This document shows, in pieces, positions 34,201 through 46,000 of a DNA stretch of 64,000 bases. The DNA is from Haliclystus octoradiatus. Its lineage: Eukaryota > Cnidaria > Staurozoa > Stauromedusae > Haliclystidae. The position numbers and the translations under genes were made by a program. Every line of letters begins with the position of its first letter. Position 1 is the first letter of the stretch. The notes beneath the pieces are model-generated. The model was not told the DNA's origin. It saw only the letters and a program-made list of their open reading frames with translations, and searched no databases. Where the stretch lies: assembly GCA_916610825.1 (NCBI GenBank), contig OU744449.1:18135344-18199343 (forward strand), written 5' to 3'.

Positions 34201-36420
34201 TATCATCGTCATCATATTTCTTCAGAAATACCTGATAAGGGGCTATCCATAAAGTGCGCACTCAGTTAATGTTCCAATACTTGACATCCCATTTGCTGAC
34301 AGTTTTGCAACCCCTCCCAGCACTTTTACTACGAATTTTGGATTTGTAGCTTCCGAAAGGATACAAGTGTAACATTTTGTAGAAAATCGCAATTTTAGCG
34401 GTTAATAATGAATTTATAATTTAACTTTTCTCCAATAAAAATCGATTGAATCATCAATAAACTGATAATTAATAGCATCATAATCTTTCAAAAAGTGCTC
34501 CAGAGACAGATGCATACATAATAAAGAGAAAATACATATGATACATAAGAACAATGATGGTATATTAAACTTTGAGTAAATGCTTCTCGAGAAGAAACTT
34601 GAAACTGGTCCTTCTTGAAACCATTCTTATTGTTGACTAGACATCATTCCTCTTCTTATGCGCACCAGTATTGTGAAATGAATGGCCACAGCTTGGTTTG
34701 ACGTAAATGTCACTTTGGAAGTGGGATTTATGGTTGTCATCGTAGGAGTGAGATAGATGGTTATAAATAGATCTGTATCATTTGATAGTGAAATCTTGTT
34801 GAAATTGAACCTTGACCAATAGACTGTGAGTGGTATGATTATTTGTCATACTGGCATTATGCAAACACAGCTTGTTGAAATGGCTTCAATTTAAGCACAC
34901 AGTAGCAATTGATGCATGTAGATGGTGTGTTATGCAAACGTCAATAACCTTATATCTCTATTAGCCTCATTTTCATGTTTTACATCTATAGTTTTATGTA
35001 TATGTAAAGGAGGTCGGATATGAGGGCAGTTTTGGAGTTTAATAATAGTCTGAAGTAGCTGTTTTAGATTGAGTGCTCTCCTTGATCATTTTGATCATTT
35101 ATATTATATATTCAAGTTGTATACAATGACTTATTGATTGGATTCGTTTACCTTCTTGAAACTACTTTATCATTATTTACCATATTATATTACTTTCTTA
35201 ATAGTTGTTGGAATAAGTTAGTAAAGTAGTAATTGAAGCAATGTCGCTCTATTGAATGCGCCCTTGCCACTCAGAGGTAGAGGAGCGTCTCTTTTCGCTA
35301 ACTGATCTCAGCTGCGCCACTGCACATAAATTTCAACTGATTTTATGGCAGACATGCCTCGATTGTCATTGAACAGTGATACGCTGCAGCTATTTATAAT
35401 GTAAAATTCCCTTTTGACCATTCCATCCGCCACAAGAAGATCGTACTTATATTTGATATTTCGGATAAATAAAGGCTGGGTCCGTTTGCTCTGCCATCTG
35501 AGCTAATCCTCCTTTTAGAATAAGTTATGGAAGAACAACTGCTTTGCTGATCTGTGCAAATATCCGTATTTTTCTTCTTCAAATGAATTATGCAGGCTCT
35601 TTTGATTCGGAATGATTATTGATATTGTTATCCATTTTAATATATGTATGATTACTTTGTTGCTATTTATTTCCTTTTTTCAATTTCTAATGTTTAGGTT
35701 TGTCATGAGAATATTCGCGTATTGTCAATGAATGCCTCAAGAGAAGTGAAGGAACATGGACGAGACAATAATCTTATCGCATTGATCCGAAAGGCAGATT
35801 ACTTTAAACCGATTCACAAGAAGCTTGATGGTCTTCTTGATCCAAAGACTTTCATTGGAAGAGCTCCTGAGCAGGTAAATGTTAACGAAGTATTCTTCTT
35901 TTTATGCATACACATTTACCACGTTTTATTAATGCAACAAACCCTTGTCATAGAGAATATAATAATGTGAGAATTTCTGATTATTATTTTCTGAACCATC
36001 TGGTAATTACTAAACTTCTACGTACTATTTATCTGATTACATGCGATGAACGCAGTGGTACTACAAGTGATGACTATAAAGGGCTATGGTGGAGGCTGGC
36101 GTGCGGATCTTTTTGAAACGACCATTATTCATTATTATTGTATCAGTCGACTGATACAAATGTAGTATTATAGTGAAATACTACTTTACAGTTCAAAAAA
36201 TTCTGACTTGGAGTCCATCTGTTATTTATTCAGTTTTTATTATGACTATTTTATATTGTGCACCTTTTCCTACTGCATATGGTTCGAAGTATGTGATTAT
36301 GATGTGTCAAATTGTGTCTGCTGAACCTTTCAGGTCGATGAATTCATATTAGAAGAAGTTCAACCTCTTATAATCAAGCATAAAGCTGATCTAGGTTGCG
36401 AAGCATTTCTCCTTGTTTAG
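31091..36420 (+). CDS. ADSL: Adenylosuccinate lyase, C-terminal two-thirds (six exons)
   Basis: A fumarase/aspartase-superfamily enzyme of the cytosol. It cleaves SAICAR to AICAR and adenylosuccinate to AMP, both releasing fumarate, in purine synthesis and the purine nucleotide cycle. Exons: 31,091-31,262; 32,464-32,601; 32,898-33,115; 33,804-33,984; 35,698-35,874; 36,334-36,420. All have GT-AG borders and consistent phases, giving about 324 residues. Seen: [14 protein letters not shown] right after the expected catalytic-His region, [10 protein letters not shown], and the signature loop [16 protein letters not shown] with the catalytic serine. The family usually has GSSAMPYKRNP, so Pro is Ala here. 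The first ~158 residues, with the catalytic His, are missing from the window. The gene ends tail-to-tail with the KLHL10-like gene. Confidence 0.95.
31533..31700. mobile_element. Short pogo/Tc1-like MITE in ADSL intron
   Basis: 168 bp flanked by TA (31,531-31,532; 31,701-31,702). Left end CAGTAAAACCTGT, right end ACAGGTTTGACTA, imperfect inverted repeats of the same style as the Tigger ends at 20,499 (CAGTCAAATCTG). The last base departs from the expected G. It has no coding capacity. Confidence 0.65.
32464..32601 (+). CDS. ADSL: ADSL exon: [11 protein letters not shown]...TVNK
   Basis: 46 codons, phase 0 at both ends, acceptor TTTGCAG, donor AAG|GTGAAT. Encodes [15 protein letters not shown], matching the human ITGQTYTRKVD segment. 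Confidence 0.93.
32898..33115 (+). CDS. ADSL: ADSL exon: active-site signature loop
   Basis: Acceptor TTTATTAG, donor AACAG|GTAAG, ending in phase 2. Encodes [20 protein letters not shown] and the mobile active-site loop [11 protein letters not shown]. Confidence 0.93.
33804..33984 (+). CDS. ADSL: ADSL exon: [12 protein letters not shown]...GGDRQ
   Basis: Acceptor GTTCCAG, donor CAG|GTATTG. Its first base completes the Arg codon split from the previous exon. Encodes [20 protein letters not shown]. Confidence 0.93.
34021..35210. other. ADSL intron sequence without recognised feature
   Basis: Plain AT-rich intron between exons at 33,984 and 35,698. No ORF of note and no repeat structure seen before the SINE at 35,221. 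Confidence 0.5.
35221..35517 (-). mobile_element. tRNA-derived SINE, copy 2 (deleted head)
   Basis: Same family as 28,291-28,647. It shares the A-box region (GCTCTGCCATCTGAGCTAATCCTCC on the plus strand, in two halves) and the body, including CCTTTTGACCATTCCATCC. The anticodon arm and B box are missing. GAATAAGTTA flanks it at 35,211-35,220 and 35,518-35,527 (10-bp target duplication). It lies in the ADSL intron, antisense to the gene. Confidence 0.85.
35698..35874 (+). CDS. ADSL: ADSL exon: [10 protein letters not shown]...RAPEQ
   Basis: 59 codons, acceptor AATGTTTAG, donor CAG|GTAAAT. Encodes the C-terminal helical part including [17 protein letters not shown]. Confidence 0.93.
36334..36420 (+). 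CDS. ADSL: ADSL last exon with stop
   Basis: Acceptor CCTTTCAG. Encodes [19 protein letters not shown] and ends TAG at 36,420. No AATAAA follows closely; the 3' UTR must overlap or abut that of the opposing gene, whose stop codon is at 36,587. Confidence 0.9.
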   Translation, partial: VDEFILEEVQPLIIKHKADLGCEAFLLV

Positions 36421-36492
36421 AGTCGTCAAGAATTGATAACAAAAAGTATAAATACAAGATAAAAGGCAAGTATCTATATACAAAATGTAGAA

Positions 36493-36498
36493 TTTATT
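36493..36498 (-). terminator. Polyadenylation signal AATAAA for the KLHL10-like gene
   Basis: Plus-strand TTTATT is AATAAA on the minus strand, about 90 bp after the KLHL10-like stop codon. It lies between the two convergent stop codons, so the transcript end falls close to the ADSL stop codon. Confidence 0.55.
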
Positions 36499-36586
36499 AA
36501 AAAACCTCATAAAAATGTGATTTACTGAAGTATTCCAGTTATAAATTTACTGTTTTGTTGTTATTTGTTCATGTTCTTCTGGTGTG

Positions 36587-37566
36587 TTATTGCATCCTCA
36601 TTGCATCGTTGATTGGGTTATTATTGAATTGTTGTGATTGTTGCAAGATCAAATTAGCATGCTGTCGCTGCTGCTCCTCGAATGAATGATCAGGGAATAC
36701 ATTATTTGTCACAGTCCCCACATCTCCAGGAAATTGGCGCATCATCCCTGGAAGTGGTGTCTCTTGTACTAACGGTTCGTATAAATATTCTGCAGCTTCA
36801 GTTCTGATCGTTTCTAGTCGAGATGAGAGTGTTGCATTCTCTCCTCCTTCTCTGATGTACTCTCGAATATTAGCAAAGCCACCAATTGCACATGCTCGCA
36901 TCGCACTTCTAGGTAAACTTGCTTTCCCTACTCTAGACCAATCCAACGTGGAGAGATCAAGGCGTTCGATGTATTGAATTGTTGTATAACCAGTGTAACC
37001 ACCAATTACATAGACGCTATCCCCAACGAGACATGCTGCAAAGTTGCTGCGATCAAAATGCATGTCAGGCCCTTCACTCCATCTGTTCGCTCGTATATTG
37101 TATAACTCTGTTGAACGTTGACGGCACGAGCCATCATACCCACCCATAACAATAATCTGGTTATCGTTAATTGAAACAGAAGCTGCACCGCTTCGCTTGC
37201 ATTCCATTTGTGCTATGAAACTCCACTGTCCAGTTATTTTATCATACACTTCGCATGTGCGTAGACTCTCACCACCAAACCCACCAAACACGTATATTTT
37301 CCCATTGACTTGTTCTGCACATGCGTCACTTCGAGGTGTCTTCAAGGGCTGCACCACTGTCCATTGATTGGTCGAAGGGGAGTAGCGTTCCATTGATGAT
37401 AATCGAGTTAATCCATCGTAACCTGCCAACGAATATAACTCATCATCAAGAGCCACAAGGCATGAAAAACATCTGCGCATGTGCATTGGAGCGACATCAC
37501 CCCATGTCTCCATGACAGGGTCAAAACGACGAACAGAATTCAGATAATTTTTGCCGTCATAACCAC
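36587..37566 (-). CDS. KLHL10: KLHL10-like exon 2 (kelch repeats, Gln-rich tail)
   Basis: Acceptor TTATTGAAG on the minus strand. Continues the split Gly codon (GGYDGK...). The tail from about residue 620 is rich in Gln and Asn (EEQQRQHANLILQQSQQFNNN), and the protein ends AMRMQ. Confidence 0.87.
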
Positions 37567-38653
37567 CTTCAATAATAAAAATATATTCATATTTGTTATA
37601 CTAAATTTCCATCAATTTTGACAATCGAATGACTCCACTGCCTAACTTACCTGCGCAGAAGACTTGGTCATCAAGTACCGCGATATCGTAGTAGCAACGC
37701 CCTCCTTGTGGATCTCGAAAACGAGGCTTGATTGAACATCGATGAGTCTTTGGATTGATACACTCTGTAGTGTCCAGGGTTCTACCCTTGTTCCATCCTC
37801 CGAAGAGAAAGAGAACCTTGGATGGTATTCGTGGCAATACTACAGATGAAATGGCTTCGCTGCTTAATGGATTTGTCAGTTCCAGATCTCCATTGTTTAA
37901 TTCTGATGTCCAGAGTATTTCGTGTTCGTAAATTGATTTTATAGCAGGCCAATGACACGAGGTTTTGATTAATTCATTTTTCAAAACAGTATCTGTGTAA
38001 TAACTACAATCCAGTAATGGGAAACGAATACAAGGCAACAGCTGTTCTAATGCCCTGACCCTTTCGTTTGCTTCTTGTTTATAAGTCCATTCCAAAAGGG
38101 ACTCCATGGCATGTCTCTCTGTTTCAATACACAATTCATCACTGCGTAGTAAATCCACTAACTCAACCTTCGTAAGTTCACTAAACTTCTCCGTTTTTCG
38201 AAATCGATCAAAATTGCTCAGAATAAAATGTGTAGCAAATAACATCAATTGTTCACTGCTATGTTCTGATCCTAAACGCCGAAGTTGTAAGCAATTAGTA
38301 ATATTAATGTGTAAAGTCAAGAATTGTGCGCAGCGATCGAACAGCAACACTAATTGTAGGCGATCTGCTAATTCAAATAGCTGGAATGCAGTATCAAATG
38401 TTAAATCAATGCTACCAGTATAAATGTAAGTGAGAATAGAGGATAATTGTAGTTCATTAACATCTTGTAGATAGACAGTACCAGTTGATTGTTCCTTGAA
38501 ATCATTCGAGAACATTGCTTTAAAGTATTCACTACTACTCGCTAAAACGACACGATGGGCGTGGAATTCACGTCCTCCTTCGGCTACTATAGTTGCATCG
38601 CAAAAATCATTTGTAATCCTCATTTCATTTAAATTCTTCATGAAGTCTTCCAT
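36587..38653 (-). CDS. KLHL10: KLHL10-like BTB-BACK-Kelch protein (two exons)
   Basis: Kelch-like adaptor. The family recruits substrates to CUL3 ubiquitin ligases, and KLHL10 is testis-specific in vertebrates. Exons: 38,653-37,651 and 37,566-36,587, joined by an 84-bp GT-AG intron, giving 660 residues. The start is the first in-frame ATG (MEDFMKNLNEMR). The BTB domain spans about residues 10-115 (DFCDATIVAEGGREFHAHRV), BACK follows to about 225, and about six kelch repeats occupy 280-570 with GG pairs and Y/W pairs (GGYDGKNYLNSVRRFDPV, GGFGGESLRT, GGYDGSCRQRS, GGYTGYTTIQ). RFDPV near the splice site and the post-kelch GFANIREY correspond to human KLHL10 RFDPV and GLANVEEY. A Gln-rich tail extends about 50 residues beyond the human length. 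Confidence 0.85.
37651..38653 (-). CDS. KLHL10: KLHL10-like exon 1 (BTB, BACK, first kelch)
   Basis: ATG at 38,653; an in-frame stop lies further upstream (38,680s) with no other ATG between. Ends in phase 1 at GTCTTCTGCGCAG|GTAAGT. Further 5' non-coding exons cannot be excluded. Confidence 0.85.
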
Positions 38654-39813
38654 ATCGTCTTGTCCCGATGTTTTCAAATCATCATATTATTTTAGTTAGG
38701 TTGTTTATAGTATGAGAGAATATAGTTTCAATGATTCGAAATGCCTTCTATTTAATATGATGTCATAATGAACGTCACGTGTCTTTTGGGTCATGATTGG
38801 GTCACCATGGCGTGATTGGACTTTTGTCATTCAGAAACGGAATCACTGCCGAGGAGTTGCGACGGAAACAAAATTCTGCCGTGGAACGAGGGCTAACGCA
38901 AGGGCTAACCATAGACTATAGAATACACTACTATTCTATAATCTATGGGCTAACGGATCTCTTTCTTGAAAGCTCGTTGATCCATTTCTGAGAAAGATAA
39001 CTTGAGACCGCAATACTAGCAGCAATACTTTCTAGCGCTTGAATATCACCATCTCTACAATTCGTTAGCGGAACTTCAGGCGCAATGCCTGACGAGCTAC
39101 GACATCAGAAAGGTCTCTGGTGAATTCCTTGGCAGGAACGAAACACGTGTCAGACCAGCCGCTTTATCACTTGAATATCGCACTAAAATATAGTAATTCG
39201 CACTTAATTTATTACTCAAGTTGCAATTAAACGGTTTTTGATACTCAAAGAAATTACCAATCAAAATTAATAGTTTTGGAATAATGACAAACAAATGCAT
39301 GTGATACTGAGAAGTTATTATAGATCAGCAATAATGAAATGGTACCAGTTTGAAATTTTTTCCGAGCACCCCCAAGTTTATGTATGATGGCTAGGACGGT
39401 ACGTTCGACTTTCTATCAAAGTGTACACCGGTCTGCAGAAAATCGTGTGACCTACATTGCTGCTCGTGGGGTCCTTCTATGATTGGTGTATGAGCGTTAA
39501 CATACTGTTACAGTATCAATTAATTTAACATATAGGTGGGACATTTCATCTGCACATTGTGTCTTGCAGTCGTGTACCACAGAGGTGTACCATACGGTCA
39601 ACCACAGCCATGCTCATGCTGCATGTTCAGTTCTATCTCTATTAATTTAGAAATCTACCTCTTATTCAATTATGAATGACTACGAAATTCGTTGACGTAT
39701 CAAATACTCATCTTGACTGGCCTTGACTCGTTCGAAATTCAAATTCCCTGCAGAAGAAATACGTGGACACGTGGGCCACGATATGACCCGTGCTAGCCGC
39801 CAAGTATTAGCCA
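38654..39813. promoter_or_regulatory. Shared upstream region of two divergent genes
   Basis: 1.16 kb between the start codons of the KLHL10-like gene (-) and the carboxypeptidase gene (+). It must contain both promoters. No clear TATA box or CpG-rich core is obvious. It includes the small hairpin at 38,908-38,949. Confidence 0.5.
38908..38949. repeat. Small hairpin between GGGCTAAC direct repeats
   Basis: CCATAGACTATAGAATA pairs with TATTCTATAATCTATGG with one or two mismatches and a short loop. GGGCTAAC lies on both sides (8-bp direct repeat) and once more just upstream, so it looks like a 40-bp palindromic insertion. Confidence 0.6.
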
Positions 39814-40091
39814 ATGTCCATGGCCAATCATAACATGGACGACAACGACAGTCTAGATGAAAAACTAATTGTAGAGAGACCAGAAAACAGACGGCTTTCA
39901 AAACTGAAGTATGTGGTATTTTTTGCTTTCATATTCATTCTTCTGGCGGGATTCTTCGCTATTGGCTTTCTTGTCGGTCGCCATGACAGAGAAAAATCTC
40001 ACCCAATGCACTCTTCAAAAGAAAATGTCACGAAATTCCACAAAATGATTTTGGCAGAGATGAAATCAAGCTCAATCAAAATTTATTTGAG
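39814..40091 (+). CDS. FOLH1/NAALAD2: GCPII-like exon 1 (cytosolic tail, membrane anchor)
   Basis: ATG at 39,814 (MSMANHNM), or the second ATG at 39,820. Donor TTGAG|GTAGG, phase 2. [23 protein letters not shown] resembles the human segment before the protease domain. Confidence 0.88.
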
Positions 40092-43000
40092 GTAGGATGT
40101 AGATATTTCTTACTTGATTTCTTACTTTTCTATATGAAATGTTGGATAATTGCAACCACTGCAGAGTGCAGAGTGCAAATTACAAATATTATATTTTGTA
40201 ATTTGCCCCGTAGGCCCAATTTGCACATTGCAGTGGTTGCCCAAATGACAAATCTACGGTGGTCGGTGGCCCAGAAATGCAAACCACACACGCTATCTCA
40301 AACAACAACAGACGTTTTGAAAATACAACACACGTTTTGAATAAACAACACATGTTATACATTTTTAAAACACAATACACGTTATTAAAACACAATACAC
40401 ATTTTGAAAACACAACATACATTTTGAAAACACAATACACGTTTTGAAAACACAACACACATTTTTAACGAACCTATACCAGTGGTTCAAAACACAACAC
40501 ACATTTTTAGAGAACCTGGACCAGTGGTTCAAAACACAACACACATTTTTTATAGAACCTGGACCAGTGGTGCAAAACACAACAGACGTTGTGAAAACTC
40601 AACAGTTGTTTTGAAAACACAACACATGTTTTGAAAACACAACATGCGTTTTTAAAACATAATACACGTTTTGAAAAACAACACACATTTTTAAAGAACC
40701 TGGACCAGTGGTGCAAAACACAACAGACGTTGTGAAAACTCAACAGTTGTTTTGAAAACACAACACATGTTTTGAAAACACAACATGCGTTTTTAAAACA
40801 TAATACACGTTTTGAAAAACAACACACATTTTTATCGAACCTGGACCAGTGGTTCAAAACACAACAATACACATTTTTAAAGAACCTGGACCAGTGGTGC
40901 AAAACATAACAGACGTTGTGAAAACACAACAGTTGTTTTGAAAACACAACACATGTTTTGAAAACACAACATGCATTTTGAAAACACAATACACGTTTTG
41001 AAAACACAACATACATTTTTAAAACACAATACACATTTTGTAAACACAACACACATTTTTACCGAACCTGGACCAGTGGTGCAAAACACAACAGACGTTG
41101 TGAAAACGCAACAGATGTTTTGAAAACACAACATACGTTTTGGAAACACAACATACATTTTGAAAACACAATACACGTTTTGAATTCTCAACACACATTT
41201 TTAACAAACCTGGACCAGTGATGCAAAACACAACAGACGTTTTGAAAACACAACATGTACGTGACATGCGGCATTGAATCTGTTGCATATCCTTGAAGAA
41301 ATTCATCCACCAAGATGACCATGATTTTTTCTATATTTTTACAACCATACTTCAATCCGCTGATTAGTGTGGGACGAACTTTAGGATGCACAGTCCAACT
41401 CATGCCGTCTTAAAAAAACAATGGATTGTTGCCATAATGCTTGCTGTCAGTCCGCAGCAAAGTTGGACAACCTTCATCTTGATGAACCCTTTTATAAAAA
41501 AGAACACCGATTGAGGAGGATATTCGATAAGGATTGTAGGCCTATCGGGCTTTCTGATTTAGTTCAATTAATCTTTCGGACAGAGTATTTGACACAAAGA
41601 GTTCAGCATAACAATAAACAGACATAAAATACTTGATTTCTTTCAAGAAACACTAACTTTTAATTGTGTATATAAATAATTATTACTTTAACATTATCTA
41701 AAACAGTCTGTCTCTCCCAAGTTACATTTGACAAAGAAAATATATTGATTACATAATTGACTCATGGTTACGTAAGTGACCTTGAGTCTATGCTGTCATG
41801 GTAGAAACGTTTTCATTTCATTTCATTTTTGACTAACTCTTTTGTTCTTTTCAAATAACGTTCAACATACTGCTTTGCGTGCTAACAAAGGTCGAACAAA
41901 AAACGATTGCGCAAGAAACACCATTTTATTCTTAAAATACAATGAGCAAGCTGTGTGATAATTCCAAATTTTTAGCTGGATTTGACATAGGCCTACAGTA
42001 ATTTTTTTGCCATTGCCCGCCATAATGGTCGACTCGCAGCTTAGCGAGATTACAATTGCATTATTAAATGACATGTTTTCTAATACTCCTGGATTAGTTT
42101 ACATCGTGATTATCTCTTCGTTGGTAGAACACATGATTGTTTTCTTCTTCTCGTCATTTGAAATGGTTAATGAAAGGTTTTAATCATTCTGTAACATCAC
42201 TATTTCAGGTGAAACTTCGAAGATAATTTTTGTTGTGTTTTGACCATGAGAACTTTTAAACCGACAATTCATCATTTGTTTGGGGCTTAGACAAGACAGT
42301 ATTACACATTTATTGTTTTCATTGTTTTCTGAAGTTATTTATTACATTAAACTGCTAAGCCAGTCGTCATGGTTTTATTCGGTTTATTAAAATGTTTTAA
42401 TTCTGCTGCAACATCAGCTTAAGATGAGACAATCTCGCACTTCACTTACAACTCACACCTGTATTATAAGTATTGAAAATCACTTGGTTTATTCTATCTT
42501 GGTATGGTCTAATGATGGAGCGTCTGCATAGGCGCATGGGGTTTGGAGTTCAATCCCATTGGTCTGCAGTAACATTTTTTCCTTTTTTTATTTGATTTAT
42601 TATTTGGATATATTTTTCTTTATATTATTATATTATTTGGATATTGTTTTAATATATTTCATTTCATTTGACTGAAGTTGATTTTTTTATTTGATCTGAC
42701 TTTATATCATTCAATTGGATTGATTTACTTTTTGAATTTGATTTGATTTGAGTTTTCTTTGCATGATGATTTGATTGATTTGACATTCTATTGAATTTGA
42801 TTTCGATTGGTTTATTTTGATTATTATATCATTCAGCATGAGTCCGAGTGTAGCGGAGCTATTTTTTATACTAAAATATTTACAAAGGGTTTTGCGCATG
42901 CGTTAAACTTCAGGCTATATGCGTCTTAAACATCAAACTTAATTAAAATTAATTGAACAATGCCTTCTAATTATGGATTATGACGTACGAAACAAGGATC

Positions 43001-46000
43001 GTTATTTGTTCTTGTAATCTTAAACCAAATTATCTTTCTGCTAATTAATCCATCAATACATCCGTGTATGAGAAACCCAAACAATTTCAGCTTTTCATAG
43101 CCATCTGCTTGCCAGCAATAATTTGGGCCGGGATTTATATATTTTTGCCTCTGAGGCGATGCTTTTGCTGTTAATCGCTTCTTCAGGATCCAATTCGAGT
43201 AAAAGAGCTGAACAACAGTTTGTCTCGGTATGTCAAGGCTGTACTTATCTTGCAATAACTGCCACATTGTTCTCTAAGCAAGTTTAAGAATATTCATACA
43301 GGATAAACATGTGAGTGAGATGTATCACTGACTCACTGTTGTCAAATGATGTGTGTCAATCTTATTAATTTAGTTCTTGTACAATACACTGCCGAACATG
43401 ACTTGCGTTCATTTCCTGCTCACGATGGCGTTAACCATACAATTTCAACTGATTAAATAAAAGTTCTTTGTGATATTTTTTCTTCTTAAATGAACATTTA
43501 AATGAGGTTAAAATCATGTATGCCAAGACGATGTTAGTAAATAGAGAACACATTAATTATCTGCCGATGCTAACAGCATACAATCAGGATAGCCGGATCA
43601 GGTCAGTGGTTCAAGCGCCTTAGTGGAGAGCATGCGTCATCATGTGGGTGCAATTATATCTGGTAAGTGTAATCTCTTGTTTGCGCATGTCCGAGATTCT
43701 AGGGTGGGGTAATCACTCTTGCCATCGTGATCTAGCGTGCTAGTCGCATTTGAGTTATTGTCTATCAGAATTTGGTTTTTACCAAATTACTATCTTGATT
43801 TCATCTTGTTTTTACGGATTCTTACTCATTGATTATTCCTCCTTGAGTGCACATTTAACGTGGCTCTCTTGACTGGTCATGTTTATATTGCTCTAAGCAC
43901 TAGTGGTTGACTTGCTTGATTTATCTGTGTGGTATACTGCTCTGAATTCTCAGAACTGATTTGTCTAGGTGCAATACTGCACGTCTTGCTATACTGCATT
44001 CTATTGATTTATCTGGTATTTGGTTTTTACAAATATTAGTATCTTGATGTTATCTTGTTTTTACGGATTCTTACTCATTGCTTGTTCCTCGTTGAGTGCA
44101 CATTTAACATGACTCTCTTGACTGGTCAGGTTTATATTGCTCTAAGCACTAGTGGTTGACTTGTTTGAGTTATCTGTGTGCTATACTGCTCTGAATTCTC
44201 AGAACTGATTTGTCTATGTGCTTTACTGTACGTCTTGCTAGCATTCTATTGATTTATCTGTGCAATACTGCACACTCTACATGTTTTATGGTTTCCACTC
44301 CCTCCCTCCTCTTTCAATTGGTAAGGTAAGTTTATTAGGTATTCCACTGGCATAGCAGTGTGACTGGTGCTTGGCCTTGGTGGTCATAGGTCTGCATTCT
44401 GCGGTATCCTAACTTATATTATTGTCCACTGCTATCTGCCTACCAACCAAGCACCAAATGCCAAACCAAATATAACATGATTCACAAACAGACAGTGATT
44501 TTAATATATGGTAGAACTTTTCACAAAAGCTCAATATTGTTCTGTACCTATACCCTTTGTTAAAGTAATATTTAATTCTATCCTCTTCATCTTTAGGCCT
44601 ATCCATATCAAAAAAATGAATTAATCAGTACAATTGAGAAAATCACAAGTTTGCAAACAACGGCTCGAGTATACTATAAATAAGGCTATTAACAATAATC
44701 CTTTTCTTCAGATGGAATTTAGAATAGAGCTCAATATATAACATCAAATTAAACTAGGAAAAGGAATAAATTAGAAATTTATCAATCAAACAAATAATTA
44801 TGCATGCATCAATCACCTCATTAAACCAAAGTAAAAACGATAAATTTATTGACAGGATGACCATAAACCAATGTAAAGATATCGCACAGGATGTTAATTT
44901 GTAACCGCCCGGGGCATATGGCCATCTTGTCCGGCCATCTGTCCGCAAATCAAGATAATAGCACAATTGTACACTGATGAAACACTTCAAACGTTTAAAG
45001 TGATATACCTGCAATATTCATTCTAAACTATGTGTTTACCTTAACAGCTTGCCGAGCGATCCTAGTGTTAACATTTCAAAATGACCTCAATTTTCCCTCA
45101 ATTTTCAGAAACCATAGCCATAGACAATAGACAAAGTCATCATTATTATGTCCATCAAACAACGCAAAAGATTTGGTTAACATTGTTGTCAGACTCAGAT
45201 CCAGCATCTGTGATTAAATTTGCAATGTAAAACCAACATATGGATTTTTCAACCAACGCGTATCCAACTGACCGATGTTGGATCAACGTTGATCCGATGT
45301 GGGTGTATCCAGGGGCTATAATAACACAACGAATATAGAATAATTTCCTTGACTTGAAGCTATATATTTAATTGGCTCTAACTCATCTGATCACGCTTGA
45401 TATAACTAGAAGTGCTCAAAGTTCATATGACACCAAATATGATCAATCCATACATATCATAATGATGCTACAAATGCTGGAAAATACTTAAATAAGTTTA
45501 AATGCTCTCAAATTTAATGTATAAGCCATTTTTATTTTAGAGCCGCCCTGATAAGGCCCTTGTTTGAATCTAGGTTGGACTATTTACCCTCGGCTATGAT
45601 GTTGAAATTTTCTTATTTAGGAACTTGACAGAAAAATCTCATGTGGCTGGCAGTCAGAGAAACAGAGACCTGGCTTCATTTATTTTTGAGAAATGGAAAC
45701 ACTATGGTCTGGACAAAGTGGAACAAAAACGCTATGATGTCACGCTTAGCTACCCTAGTAGACCAGGTGTTGTTACATTGTTTGACAGTAATTCCAATGG
45801 AACCTTGTACAGAAGTCTTTTGAGAGAAAGTCGATTATGGTCTGACGAGGAACAGCTGAAAGACGTTTTTCCTCCTTATAATGCTTACTCACGCAAAGGG
45901 GTTGTCACAGTAAGTCGGATTTCAAATACAGTCGCAGTCACATTTGTGTGATTATTATTTTATTGACATGTACTCCTATCAGCTCTACTCCTATCAGTCA

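Noticed and set aside
39680-39901. Minus-strand 73-codon ORF overlapping carboxypeptidase exon 1
   Set aside because: Shadow of the real exon; no domain.
40189-41306. Long minus-strand ORFs (up to 181 codons) rich in CVF/NVCCVF
   Set aside because: They are read through a minisatellite whose unit lacks stop codons in those frames; several overlapping frames give similar peptides. Not a gene.
41263-41412. Coding-like minus-strand stretch next to the minisatellite ([15 protein letters not shown])
   Set aside because: Too short and without recognisable family; probably a repeat remnant, but no evidence of its class.
45270-45310. Palindrome GGATCAACGTTGATCC
   Set aside because: Short self-complementary site; no target duplication or repetition in the window to support an element.
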